Origin: Rheinheimera sp.
GTDB taxonomy: Bacteria; Pseudomonadota; Gammaproteobacteria; Enterobacterales; Alteromonadaceae
Reading direction: 5' to 3'
DNA length: 10,000 bases
Assembly (NCBI RefSeq): GCF_020217005.1
Contig: NZ_JAIWOI010000204.1
Coordinates: 1-10,000 of the forward strand
Of this stretch, positions 1 through 6,074 are shown one piece after another (the first letter of the stretch is position 1; the number at the start of each line of letters is the position of its first letter). Under the pieces are notes generated by a model. That model was not told the origin of the DNA, did not search any database, and saw only the letters and a list, made by a program, of their open reading frames with translations. Both the position numbers and the translations under genes were made by a program.

Positions 1-294
1 GCTGAATTCGTCAATGTGGCCAAAATATCTCAGGCCTCTGTTGCACGCTTGATTGAATACCAGGCCGAAGATATTGATATCACGACAGAAGCTGAGTTGA
101 AAAAGTGGGTGCGTGACCACGAACTGATGGAATATGAAATGGACTGTCTGTCAGAGCTTATCGAACTGGTGACGCCGTTAAATGATGGTTTTCAGCGTGA
201 ACAGGTGCAAATGCTAAAAGCCTGGGTTCGTGAGCAAGGTTTGAGCAATTTAGGGATGGAACTTGTTCCCGAAATTCAAAACTCAGACGTCTGA
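1..294 (+). CDS. Small acidic hypothetical protein, C-terminal part (5' end outside window)
   Basis: I do not recognise this protein. The frame is open to the left edge, giving 97 visible residues before the TGA at 292-294. A GTG at 16-18 could serve as a start, but no Shine-Dalgarno sequence precedes it, so the real start is more likely at or beyond the window edge. The protein is rich in Glu, Asp and Leu, has no obvious signal peptide or membrane segment, and looks mainly helical (for example the stretches around EAELKKWVRDHELMEYEMD). That suggests a soluble cytoplasmic protein. There is no linked gene on its strand until the riboswitch-controlled gene at 656. The stop codon lies inside a 12-bp palindrome. 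That it is a real gene is likely from its composition; its function is unknown. Confidence 0.6.
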   Translation, partial: AEFVNVAKISQASVARLIEYQAEDIDITTEAELKKWVRDHELMEYEMDCLSELIELVTPLNDGFQREQVQMLKAWVREQGLSNLGMELVPEIQNSDV

Positions 295-368
295 AAGTCT
301 TGCAGTCTGAGGCAATAGTTCTTTTAGAGTCAATGCTTTAACTTTATAGAAAAGTCATAAAATTTTTC

Positions 369-397
369 TTGCATAATAACTAGTCGCTGCTTAAAAT
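369..397 (+). promoter_or_regulatory. Candidate sigma-70 promoter for the riboswitch transcript
   Basis: TTGCAT (369-374, weak -35, 3 of 6 consensus) and TAAAAT (392-397, good -10, 5 of 6) are separated by 17 bp. Transcription would start near 404, immediately before the aptamer, which is where a promoter is expected. The call rests on these two boxes and their position only. Confidence 0.45.
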
Positions 398-404
398 GCG
401 CGCG

Positions 405-486
405 CTCGAAAGGCAAGTCTCCCGAAAGGGAGTACACGCAAAGCTGCAGATCTAAGGGGAAACCTATGATGGCTGGGCTGCCGTAA
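405..486 (+). ncRNA. Cyclic di-GMP class I (GEMM-I) riboswitch aptamer
   Basis: The region shows the GEMM-I hallmarks in order. GGCAA at 412-416 is the 5' core. A 5-bp stem, CTCCC 419-423 with GGGAG 428-432, is capped by a GAAA tetraloop (424-427). The conserved ACGCAAAGC follows at 436-444. An 11-nt tetraloop receptor variant is formed by UCUAAG (451-456) and UAUGA (465-469); relative to the classic CCUAAG/UAUGG its outer C-G pair is replaced by a compensating U-A. The receptor helix is itself capped by GG-GAAA-CC (457-464). The 3' core GGCTGGGCTGCC (471-482) lets GCC close on GGC 412-414. By eye the base aligned with Vc2 G20 is G412, which fits c-di-GMP rather than cGAMP, but this is not decisive. 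The aptamer lies about 170 nt upstream of the only following plus-strand gene, so it probably controls that gene. Confidence 0.88.
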
Positions 487-655
487 TCTTGTGGTTACGT
501 AGGACGCATCTAAGCCAGTTTACTGGTATCAAAGCTCCTCCTTTCGTGTTCGCTGATGAATAACAGCAATAATGCTGTTGTTGAAGTTTCAGCCTGTTTA
601 CACAGACCAATCAGCCTGATCTGACGATCAGTGTTAGCCAACACCGGAGCTTATT
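487..655 (+). promoter_or_regulatory. Long leader between aptamer and start codon, possible expression platform
   Basis: These 169 bases hold no gene. They contain several small hairpins: CCAGT/ACTGG (515-519 with 522-526), AACAGCA/TGCTGTT (562-568 with 573-579), CTGATC/GATCAG (616-621 with 626-631) and GTGTT/AACAC (631-635 with 640-644). None is followed by a T-run, so a transcription terminator is not evident and control at translation seems more likely. The ribosome binding site GGAG is at 646-649, 6 nt before the ATG, directly after the last hairpin. A pyrimidine-rich stretch at 534-546 resembles an anti-Shine-Dalgarno: its GCTCC (534-538) can pair with GGAGC (646-650). Confidence 0.4.
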
Positions 656-1024
656 ATGAAATTTAAATTTGTTGCTTTAATCGCTATCGCCGCCGCTCAA
701 TTTGTTGCACCAACTGCTTCAGCAAACGACCAGATGGTTCAATCAATCTGTGCTTATGTTGCTGATAACAACAAAAATGACCTGCGTAAAGCATTGTCTG
801 ATAACCGTTTACGTTTAAAAAGCATCTACGATGGTATCGTATGTAACGGTTTGCCTTTAGTGCGTCATGCGATCAAACACAACGCCGCTGATACTGCCGA
901 GTTCATCATCAAGCAGTTACCAGGCAGCCAGGTTGCTAAATCAGGCGACGTAGAATGGGCGACCAGCAACGGTTTTGCTGCTTCTCCAATTCTGGAAGCG
1001 ATCAAAGCCCGTAGCGCAAGCTAA
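656..1024 (+). CDS. Small secreted protein, probable DUF3718 family, under riboswitch control
   Basis: The 122-aa product begins with a clear signal peptide: MKFKF, a hydrophobic run to about residue 19, and likely cleavage at ASA-ND (23/24). The mature part is about 99 residues, presumably periplasmic, with two cysteines (C32 in SICAYV and C63 in IVCNGLPLV) that could form a disulfide. The pattern of a C-containing N-terminal helix, an RLRLKSIYDG stretch and VCNGLPL matches what I recall of DUF3718, a family of unknown function in Alteromonadales-type bacteria; I could not confirm this by search. The ATG is supported by GGAG 6 nt upstream and by the signal peptide. The gene stands alone between a c-di-GMP riboswitch and a strong terminator, so c-di-GMP probably sets its expression. 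This hints at a surface or lifestyle role (biofilm versus motility), but that is inference. Confidence 0.85.
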   Translation: MKFKFVALIAIAAAQFVAPTASANDQMVQSICAYVADNNKNDLRKALSDNRLRLKSIYDGIVCNGLPLVRHAIKHNAADTAEFIIKQLPGSQVAKSGDVEWATSNGFAASPILEAIKARSAS

Positions 1025-1038
1025 TAGAATTTGAAGTT

Positions 1039-1066
1039 AAAAAAGGCGCCTGATGGCGCCTTTTTT
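1039..1066. terminator. Bidirectional intrinsic terminator
   Basis: A perfect GGCGCC/GGCGCC stem around a TGAT loop (1051-1054) is flanked by an A-run on the left and a T-run on the right, giving 12 pairable bases on each side. It ends the plus-strand gene at 1024. Because the A-run reads as T on the other strand, it can also end the rsmD transcript, whose stop is at 1105. Confidence 0.93.
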
Positions 1067-1104
1067 ATTGGCTGTTACTGAGCTTCGGCTCATAGTCTGG
1101 GGAA

Positions 1105-1698
1105 TCAGGCTTGCCAGAGCCGATACGCCAATTGCCCCGCGACTTTTTCTTTCAGTAATTGCCATTCTGCTGGCAGTTGATCCACAGCCAGTTCTTTTTC
1201 TGTTTCCAGATAAATTAAAGCGCCTGGTTTGAGCCAGCCTTGCTCGGCCAATGCTTTACAGCAAGGTATGGCCATATCGTGCCGGAAAGGTGGATCAATA
1301 AAAACCAGATCAAATTGACGCTGCGCTGGTTTTTGTAACCACAACAAAGTGTCGGTTTGCTGAACTTCAGCCTGATCACTACCAAGACTTTTTAAGTGCT
1401 GTTTCAACAGTTGAGCGGCTTTGGCATCTTTCTCCAGTAATAAGACAAAATCGGCGTACCTTGATAAAGCCTCTAAACCTAAACTACCACTGCCCGCAAA
1501 ACAGTCCAGCACAGAACTACCTGCCACATCCTGCATTAACCAGTTGAACAACGTTTCTTTCACCCGATCTGAGGTAGGTCTTAATCCTGCTGCATCCAAT
1601 ACAGGTAAGCGCCGGCCTTTCCATTTGCCACTGATCAGTCTGACAAAACCTGGTCCCTGATGCGCCGGAGCGCTATTTCGGCCCTTTACTGTTTTCAT
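1105..1698 (-). CDS. rsmD: 16S rRNA (guanine(966)-N(2))-methyltransferase RsmD
   Basis: RsmD transfers a methyl group from S-adenosylmethionine to N2 of G966 of 16S rRNA during assembly of the small ribosomal subunit in the cytoplasm. The 197-aa length matches the family (E. coli about 198). The N-terminal stretch RLISGKWKGRRLPV (20-33) and RPTSDRVKETLFNWL (40-54) are typical. The SAM-binding motif I is VLDCFAGSGSLGLEA (63-77) and the catalytic DPPF motif is at 135-138. The gene is divergent from ftsY across 84 bp, the same arrangement as in E. coli. An AGGA-like ribosome site lies 12 nt from the ATG, which is somewhat far. The reading downstream runs into the bidirectional terminator at 1039-1066, so rsmD is probably transcribed alone. 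Confidence 0.96.
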   Translation of the reverse strand: MKTVKGRNSAPAHQGPGFVRLISGKWKGRRLPVLDAAGLRPTSDRVKETLFNWLMQDVAGSSVLDCFAGSGSLGLEALSRYADFVLLLEKDAKAAQLLKQHLKSLGSDQAEVQQTDTLLWLQKPAQRQFDLVFIDPPFRHDMAIPCCKALAEQGWLKPGALIYLETEKELAVDQLPAEWQLLKEKVAGQLAYRLWQA

Positions 1699-1707
1699 TG
1701 AGTATTT

Positions 1708-1744
1708 TTGTCCTGCATCTTAAAGATGGTACTATATGAGTCAA
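1708..1744. promoter_or_regulatory. Overlapping divergent promoter candidates for rsmD and ftsY
   Basis: Toward ftsY (plus): TTGTCC (1708-1713) and TACTAT (1730-1735) with a 16-bp spacer, each 4 of 6 consensus. Toward rsmD (minus): TTGACT (complement of 1739-1744, 5 of 6) and TAAGAT (complement of 1717-1722, 4 of 6), also 16 bp apart, giving a short leader. The boxes interleave, so the two promoters would compete. Based on motif matching by eye only. Confidence 0.35.
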
Positions 1745-1782
1745 TTTTACCTTAGTTTTCGGATCTTCTGGCAGCGACCTTT

Positions 1783-2970
1783 ATGACAAAGCAAAATAAA
1801 CTCTTCTCCTGGCTTGGTTTTGGTAAAAAAGCAGAGGCTGCACCTGCTGAAACAGCAGCAGAACAGCAAAATCTGCCTGCGGTGCAACAGGCTGACCCTC
1901 AAGTACAAAAAGCTGAAGCTGATGGGATACAGACAGAAGTCACTGAAACTAAGGACTCAGTTCAGGTCAATGAGTCAGAGCCTATGGCTCCTGCTCCCCA
2001 GGCCAGTATTGTTCCCGCCATTACTTTGCAACCTCAACCCGCAGAGCGGCCTGGCTTTTTTGCCCGTCTGAAACAAGGACTGACTAAAACCAGCCAAAAT
2101 TTGGGTAACGGTTTAGCCAGTCTGTTTTTAGGCAAAAAAATCGATGACGATTTATACGAAGAATTAGAGACTCAGCTGTTAATGGCTGATGTTGGGGTTG
2201 ATACCAGTCAAAAATTGATTAAACAGTTGGTACAGCATGCAGATCGGAAGCAGTTAAAAGATGCTGATGCTTTGTATGACAAACTGCAGCAGGAAATGGC
2301 CCTTTTGTTGGATGAAGTTGAACAACCCCTACAATTGCAGGGGGCAGAGGGTCCTTTTGTTATACTGATGGTGGGGGTCAATGGCGTGGGTAAAACCACC
2401 ACTATAGGCAAAATGGCGCAGCAGTTTAAGCAACAAGGTAAATCAGTGATGTTAGCTGCTGGCGATACGTTCAGAGCTGCAGCTGTGGAGCAGTTACAGG
2501 TGTGGGGCGAGCGTAATGCGATTCCAGTGATCGCTCAGCACAGTGGTGCTGACAGTGCTTCGGTGATTTTTGATGCTTATCAGGCAGCCAAAGCCCGTGG
2601 CATAGAGGTATTGATTGCCGATACCGCTGGTCGTCTACAAAACAAAGCTCATTTGATGGAAGAGCTGAAAAAAATTGTTCGGGTGATGAAAAAAATCGAT
2701 GCCCATGCCCCACATGAAGTGATGCTGACACTGGATGCCGGCACAGGACAAAATGCGTTAAGTCAGGCTCGCTTATTTAAAGAAGCTGTCGATATTACCG
2801 GGATCAGCTTAACTAAGCTTGATGGTACAGCGAAAGGTGGGGTGATTTTTGCGATTGCTGACCAGTTTAAAGTCCCTATTCGTTACATTGGTGTTGGCGA
2901 AGGCATTGATGACTTGCGGGTGTTTGACAGTAAAGATTTTATCAAGGCATTGTTTGCCAGGGATCTCTGA
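1783..2970 (+). CDS. ftsY: Signal recognition particle receptor FtsY
   Basis: FtsY is the membrane-associated SRP receptor GTPase. It pairs with Ffh to hand ribosomes making inner-membrane proteins to the SecYEG translocon. The 395-aa protein has an N-terminal acidic, Ala/Gln/Glu-rich A domain (about 1-90) of low complexity that starts with a lysine-rich amphipathic tip (KQNKLFSWLGFGKK). The helical N domain spans about 91-185. The G domain follows, with the P-loop GVNGVGKTT (198-206), DTFRAAAVEQL (228-238), DTAGR (280-284), TKLDGTAKGG (344-353) and the closing GVGEGIDDLRVF (370-381). The A domain is shorter than in E. coli (497 aa in total). The Shine-Dalgarno is weak. It is the first gene of ftsY-ftsE-ftsX; ftsE starts 2 nt after its stop. 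Confidence 0.97.
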   Translation: MTKQNKLFSWLGFGKKAEAAPAETAAEQQNLPAVQQADPQVQKAEADGIQTEVTETKDSVQVNESEPMAPAPQASIVPAITLQPQPAERPGFFARLKQGLTKTSQNLGNGLASLFLGKKIDDDLYEELETQLLMADVGVDTSQKLIKQLVQHADRKQLKDADALYDKLQQEMALLLDEVEQPLQLQGAEGPFVILMVGVNGVGKTTTIGKMAQQFKQQGKSVMLAAGDTFRAAAVEQLQVWGERNAIPVIAQHSGADSASVIFDAYQAAKARGIEVLIADTAGRLQNKAHLMEELKKIVRVMKKIDAHAPHEVMLTLDAGTGQNALSQARLFKEAVDITGISLTKLDGTAKGGVIFAIADQFKVPIRYIGVGEGIDDLRVFDSKDFIKALFARDL

Positions 2971-2972
2971 TT

Positions 2973-3656
2973 ATGTTGCGTTTTGAGCAAGTCACAAAAA
3001 GTTACAGCGGTGGTTTTGTCGCGCTGGATAGAGTCAGCTTCCATCTGGAAAAAGGTGAAATGGCTTTTTTAACAGGACATTCCGGAGCTGGTAAAAGTAC
3101 TCTGTTAAAACTCATTAGCCTGATTGAAAGACCGACCACAGGCAAAGTTTTTATCAATGGTGTGGACTTAAGCCGGGTCAGTAGAGGGCAGGTGCCTTAT
3201 GTGCGCCGAGATATAGGCATGATTTTCCAGAATCACAAGCTGCTGATGAACCACAGTGTGTTTGACAATGTAGCCTTACCTTTGGTGATTGAAGGCTTCA
3301 GCGGCAAAGATATGATCAAAAGGGTGCACGCGGCTTTAGATAAAGTCGGGCTGCTGGATAAAGTGCGTTGCCTTCCACATACCTTATCAGGTGGTGAACA
3401 ACAACGTGTAGGCATTGCCCGAGCCGTAGTGAACAGACCTCCTTTATTGTTAGCGGACGAGCCAACAGGGAATCTGGACCCGGATTTATCCAAAGATATT
3501 ATGAATGTATTTGAAGCCTTTAATCAGGTGGGCGTTTCGGTGTTGATTGCCAGTCATGATTTGAGCTTGTTGGCGCGTATGAGATATCGCACTTTGACGT
3601 TAAAAAATGGCCGTATGATCAATGACGGTTTAACGTCTTATGGAGCAGACGAATGA
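2973..3656 (+). CDS. ftsE: Cell division ATP-binding protein FtsE
   Basis: FtsE is the cytoplasmic ATPase of the FtsEX divisome complex. Its ATP cycle is passed through FtsX to periplasmic amidase activators. The 227-aa protein has all ABC ATPase motifs: Walker A GHSGAGKST (35-43), Q-loop Q86 in IFQNHKLL, signature LSGGEQQR (138-145), Walker B LLLADE (158-163) and the switch histidine H195. Family length in E. coli is 222. The start is set by AGGG at 2959-2962 inside the end of ftsY, so translation is probably coupled. The gene ends in an ATGA overlap with ftsX (3653-3656), typical for partners made in fixed ratio. Confidence 0.97.
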   Translation: MLRFEQVTKSYSGGFVALDRVSFHLEKGEMAFLTGHSGAGKSTLLKLISLIERPTTGKVFINGVDLSRVSRGQVPYVRRDIGMIFQNHKLLMNHSVFDNVALPLVIEGFSGKDMIKRVHAALDKVGLLDKVRCLPHTLSGGEQQRVGIARAVVNRPPLLLADEPTGNLDPDLSKDIMNVFEAFNQVGVSVLIASHDLSLLARMRYRTLTLKNGRMINDGLTSYGADE

Positions 3657-4633
3657 GTATTTTATTTCAGGGCCGAGCCACAGGAGCGACGGCGGTGAAA
3701 CAAAGTCTGTGGAACAGATTTGTTATGTTTTGGGTGCATCATCTGCGTCAGGCCATGGCCAGCTTAGGGGAGATTTGGCTTACGCCCGCTTCTTCATTAT
3801 TAACGGTCGCCGTATTGGGCGTCAGTTTGACCTTACCTGTAACTTTGCATTTAATGGTCAAAAACCTGCAGCAAGTCAGTAGCAGCGTTGATCAGGCTGC
3901 GCAAATCAGCTTGTTTTTAAAAGCCGATACCAATGAAACCCAGATAGCTGAACTCATTGCTTTATTGCAAGCTAACCCTGAGGTGGCGGATGTGCAATTT
4001 ATTGATAAAAGTCAGGCGCTGGCAGAGTTTACTGCAGAATCAGGTTTTGGTGATGCTTTAAGTTATATCGAAGACAATCCTTTACCTCATGTCATACTGG
4101 TTAGTCCAAAAAATACCTCCAGTGTAGCGGCTTCGGCTTTGCTCGCCACCTTACAGCAAGAGCGTTATGTAGAGCTGGCCAAGCTGGATATAGGCTGGCT
4201 GGAGCGATTGGACGCCATTGTCAGTTTAGTGCGTCAGGTGGCTATTGCTGTAGCTTTGTTACTGATAGTGGCTGTACTGCTGGTCGTTGGGAATACGATT
4301 CGACTCATGATCCTGAATAAAAAGGATGAAATTGAAGTGATGAAATTGGTTGGAGCGACCAATAGTTATATTCAGCGTCCTTTTTTGTATACAGGGATCT
4401 GGCTTGGCTTTTTTGGTGGCATTCTGACCTTTTTAATAGAAGAAGTACTGCTGTGGTGGTTAAAACAAGCCATCGTCAGCGTGACTCAGCTATATGAAAG
4501 TAGCTTTACTCTGCAACCTCTGAGTTTGGCAGAGTTAGGTTATTTGTTGTTGGTTGCTGTTGGCTTAGGCTTTGTTGGCTCCTTGCTGGCAGTCCGGCGT
4601 AATATCAGCCAAATCGAAGCCACAGGTCTGTAA
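3653..4633 (+). CDS. ftsX: Cell division protein FtsX
   Basis: FtsX is the membrane subunit of FtsEX. It belongs to the type VII ABC (mechanotransmission) class, which does not move a substrate across the membrane. The 326-aa protein has a cytoplasmic N-terminus and four membrane segments at about 47-70, 192-215, 244-268 and 294-315. The large periplasmic loop, about 71-190, is the part that binds EnvC in E. coli; envC itself lies in this window. The typical IEVMKLVGAT motif is at 227-236, between the second and third membrane segments. The start has GGAG at 3642-3645, 7 nt upstream. The stop is 8 bp from the end of the convergent EAL-HDOD gene, with no terminator hairpin between, so transcripts from the two strands probably overlap. 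Confidence 0.95.
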   Translation: MSILFQGRATGATAVKQSLWNRFVMFWVHHLRQAMASLGEIWLTPASSLLTVAVLGVSLTLPVTLHLMVKNLQQVSSSVDQAAQISLFLKADTNETQIAELIALLQANPEVADVQFIDKSQALAEFTAESGFGDALSYIEDNPLPHVILVSPKNTSSVAASALLATLQQERYVELAKLDIGWLERLDAIVSLVRQVAIAVALLLIVAVLLVVGNTIRLMILNKKDEIEVMKLVGATNSYIQRPFLYTGIWLGFFGGILTFLIEEVLLWWLKQAIVSVTQLYESSFTLQPLSLAELGYLLLVAVGLGFVGSLLAVRRNISQIEATGL

Positions 4634-4641
4634 ATCCAGGG

Positions 4642-5862
4642 CTAATGCTGTTGCACTGCCAGCAAGCGTTGGCCCCATTCCACAGCTTCAAAATAAACCA
4701 GATTTAAATCAACAGATTCTGGAACCATGCGCGATGACAGCTGAGTTTGTTGTTGCCATAGACCCTGTTCAAAAGCGCGTTCGATAGCCAAATAGTCTGC
4801 CAACACACCGATGTTTTCCAGCAGAGCCTGTTTTATTTCAGGTAACAGAGGTAGCTGAGCCATTAACTCTGCCAAAGGTTGCTCCAATAACGCATCCACC
4901 AACGAAAACAGACCCGTTAAAAACGCCGCAGGAGGGTTTTCCTGATCGCCACGTATATTCGCCAGTCGATCACAAAAACGTGCTCTGATCAAAGACATCA
5001 CCAGCAGCTCATCAGAATGACCCTCTGCAAGGTTGGCCAGAGCCAGTAGCGAAATAAATTTCTTTAGTTCGGCTTCTCCCATATAGACCATGGCATGCTT
5101 TAGTGAGCCTATACTTTGTTTACGGGCAAAGTTGGCGCTGTTGATAAACCTTAACAACTTGTAGGACATATCTAAATCCCGTTCAACTATGGCCGCCAAA
5201 CCGTCGAAATCTAACCTTATCTTGCTGGATTCACTGATCAGGGCCAGCAAATTCAGTTTGTTGCTGCCTAGTTGTTTGTGTTTTAACATTTCAGGCCTGG
5301 CAAAAAAGTAACCCTGATACAAGTCAAAACCCAGTTGTTTTAGTTGTTCGTATTCATCCGCAGTTTCTACCTTCTCAGCCAGTAGAGTGACAGGGTAGGC
5401 GGCAATACGGCGCAGATATTTGCTTATTTGCAATATATTGAACATCTGCACATCGACCTTAATGATGCTGATGTAAGGTAAAAATACGTCCCACTTGGCG
5501 TCAAAGTTATGGTCATCCAAAGCGAGGCGATAACCCATTTTATGCAGCTCTTTACAGGCAGTCAGCAGTTCATGACTAATAGGTACGGTTTCTAGTATTT
5601 CAATCACCATACTATTGGGATCAATAGAAGTAGGGAAATGGTGGATTAATGTGTCCGCAGAGAAGTTTATAAAGGCCTGCTTACCGCCTGTTATTTTCTC
5701 AACACCCAATAATAAGTGGTGTTGAGTGATCAGTTTGGATGTGGCCTCATCGGCATCAATATTGGGAAAACAATTGTCCACTCCGTCTCTGAATAACAAC
5801 TCATAGCCAGTGACGGTCTTTTGGCGATCAAAAATTGGCTGACGCGCGACATAACAATACAT
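4642..5862 (-). CDS. EAL-HDOD signalling protein (c-di-GMP phosphodiesterase-like domain plus HDOD)
   Basis: The 406-aa protein has an N-terminal EAL-type domain (about 1-195) and a C-terminal HDOD domain (about 200-395). EAL landmarks are present in altered form: GYELLFR (19-25) replaces the EALxR motif but keeps E21; N66 is in INFSAD; E88 and E91 in VIEILET; D116 and D117 in LDDHNF; K135 in IIKVD; E163 in LAEKVE; Q183 in YQGYFFARP. Most metal and catalytic positions therefore survive, but the loop-6 DFGTG motif is degenerate (DHNFD), so activity on c-di-GMP is uncertain and a sensor or scaffold role is possible. HDOD is an HD-related domain often acting in signalling without catalysis. There are no membrane segments. 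AAGG lies 8 nt before the ATG. The gene separates ftsX from rpoH. Confidence 0.92.
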   Translation of the reverse strand: MYCYVARQPIFDRQKTVTGYELLFRDGVDNCFPNIDADEATSKLITQHHLLLGVEKITGGKQAFINFSADTLIHHFPTSIDPNSMVIEILETVPISHELLTACKELHKMGYRLALDDHNFDAKWDVFLPYISIIKVDVQMFNILQISKYLRRIAAYPVTLLAEKVETADEYEQLKQLGFDLYQGYFFARPEMLKHKQLGSNKLNLLALISESSKIRLDFDGLAAIVERDLDMSYKLLRFINSANFARKQSIGSLKHAMVYMGEAELKKFISLLALANLAEGHSDELLVMSLIRARFCDRLANIRGDQENPPAAFLTGLFSLVDALLEQPLAELMAQLPLLPEIKQALLENIGVLADYLAIERAFEQGLWQQQTQLSSRMVPESVDLNLVYFEAVEWGQRLLAVQQH

Positions 5863-5890
5863 TGAATTAGCCTTGCTGATTTTTATTGTA

Positions 5891-5918
5891 TTTATAAGCG
5901 ATGATCACAAGTTCTAAA
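5891..5918 (-). promoter_or_regulatory. Candidate sigma-70 promoter for the EAL-HDOD gene
   Basis: On the minus strand TTTAGA (complement of 5913-5918, 4 of 6) and TATAAA (complement of 5891-5896, 5 of 6) are 16 bp apart. This would start transcription near 5884, about 20 nt before the ATG at 5862. Motif match by eye. Confidence 0.4.
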
Positions 5919-5971
5919 TTTATCATATAAGAAAAACCTATGCCTACATATGAATTGATATTATTAAAAAT

Positions 5972-6000
5972 TTGGGCTTATTCAATTAGGGTCTTAAAAC
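5972..6000 (+). promoter_or_regulatory. Tentative rpoH promoter upstream of the CIRCE operator
   Basis: TTGGGC (5972-5977) and TAAAAC (5995-6000) are 17 bp apart, each a weak match. The start site would fall just before the CIRCE element, so a repressor bound there would block early elongation or initiation. An alternative -10 is TAATAT (6037-6042), at the right edge of CIRCE. I cannot choose between them from sequence. Confidence 0.25.
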
Positions 6001-6012
6001 CAGTAAATTTTT

Positions 6013-6039
6013 TTAGCACTCTCCGTTAAAGAGTGCTAA
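6013..6039. promoter_or_regulatory. CIRCE element, HrcA repressor operator, upstream of rpoH
   Basis: TTAGCACTC (6013-6021), a 9-bp spacer (6022-6030) and GAGTGCTAA (6031-6039) match the CIRCE consensus TTAGCACTC-N9-GAGTGCTAA at all 18 half-site positions and in spacing. CIRCE is bound by HrcA, the heat-shock repressor whose activity depends on the GroE chaperonin; its usual targets are groESL and dnaK operons. Here it lies 36-62 bp before the rpoH start codon and is the only such site in the window. If transcribed it would also form a 9-bp RNA hairpin in the rpoH leader. It lies on the far side of rpoH from any chaperone gene, so rpoH is the probable target. Confidence 0.93.
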
Positions 6040-6074
6040 TATTTGAGCCAATCAAGCGATTAGGGGGAAAGAAC

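Noticed and set aside
487..550. A second, tandem GEMM aptamer after the first (ACGCATCTAAGCC at about 504-516 looks similar)
   Set aside because: There is no GGCAA core before it, no GNRA-capped stem and no tetraloop receptor, so the likeness is limited to a short string.
4634..4641. Terminator between ftsX and the convergent EAL-HDOD gene
   Set aside because: Only 8 bp separate the stops and no hairpin with a T-run is visible there.
4572..4787. Open frame overlapping the end of ftsX and the end of the EAL-HDOD gene
   Set aside because: It is out of frame with ftsX, antisense to the EAL-HDOD gene, lacks a ribosome site and has no recognisable motifs.
6033..6074. Extended rpoH start at the GTG at 6033
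   Set aside because: It lies inside the CIRCE half-site and has no ribosome site. The ATG at 6075 has AGGGGG at proper distance and gives the exact E. coli length.
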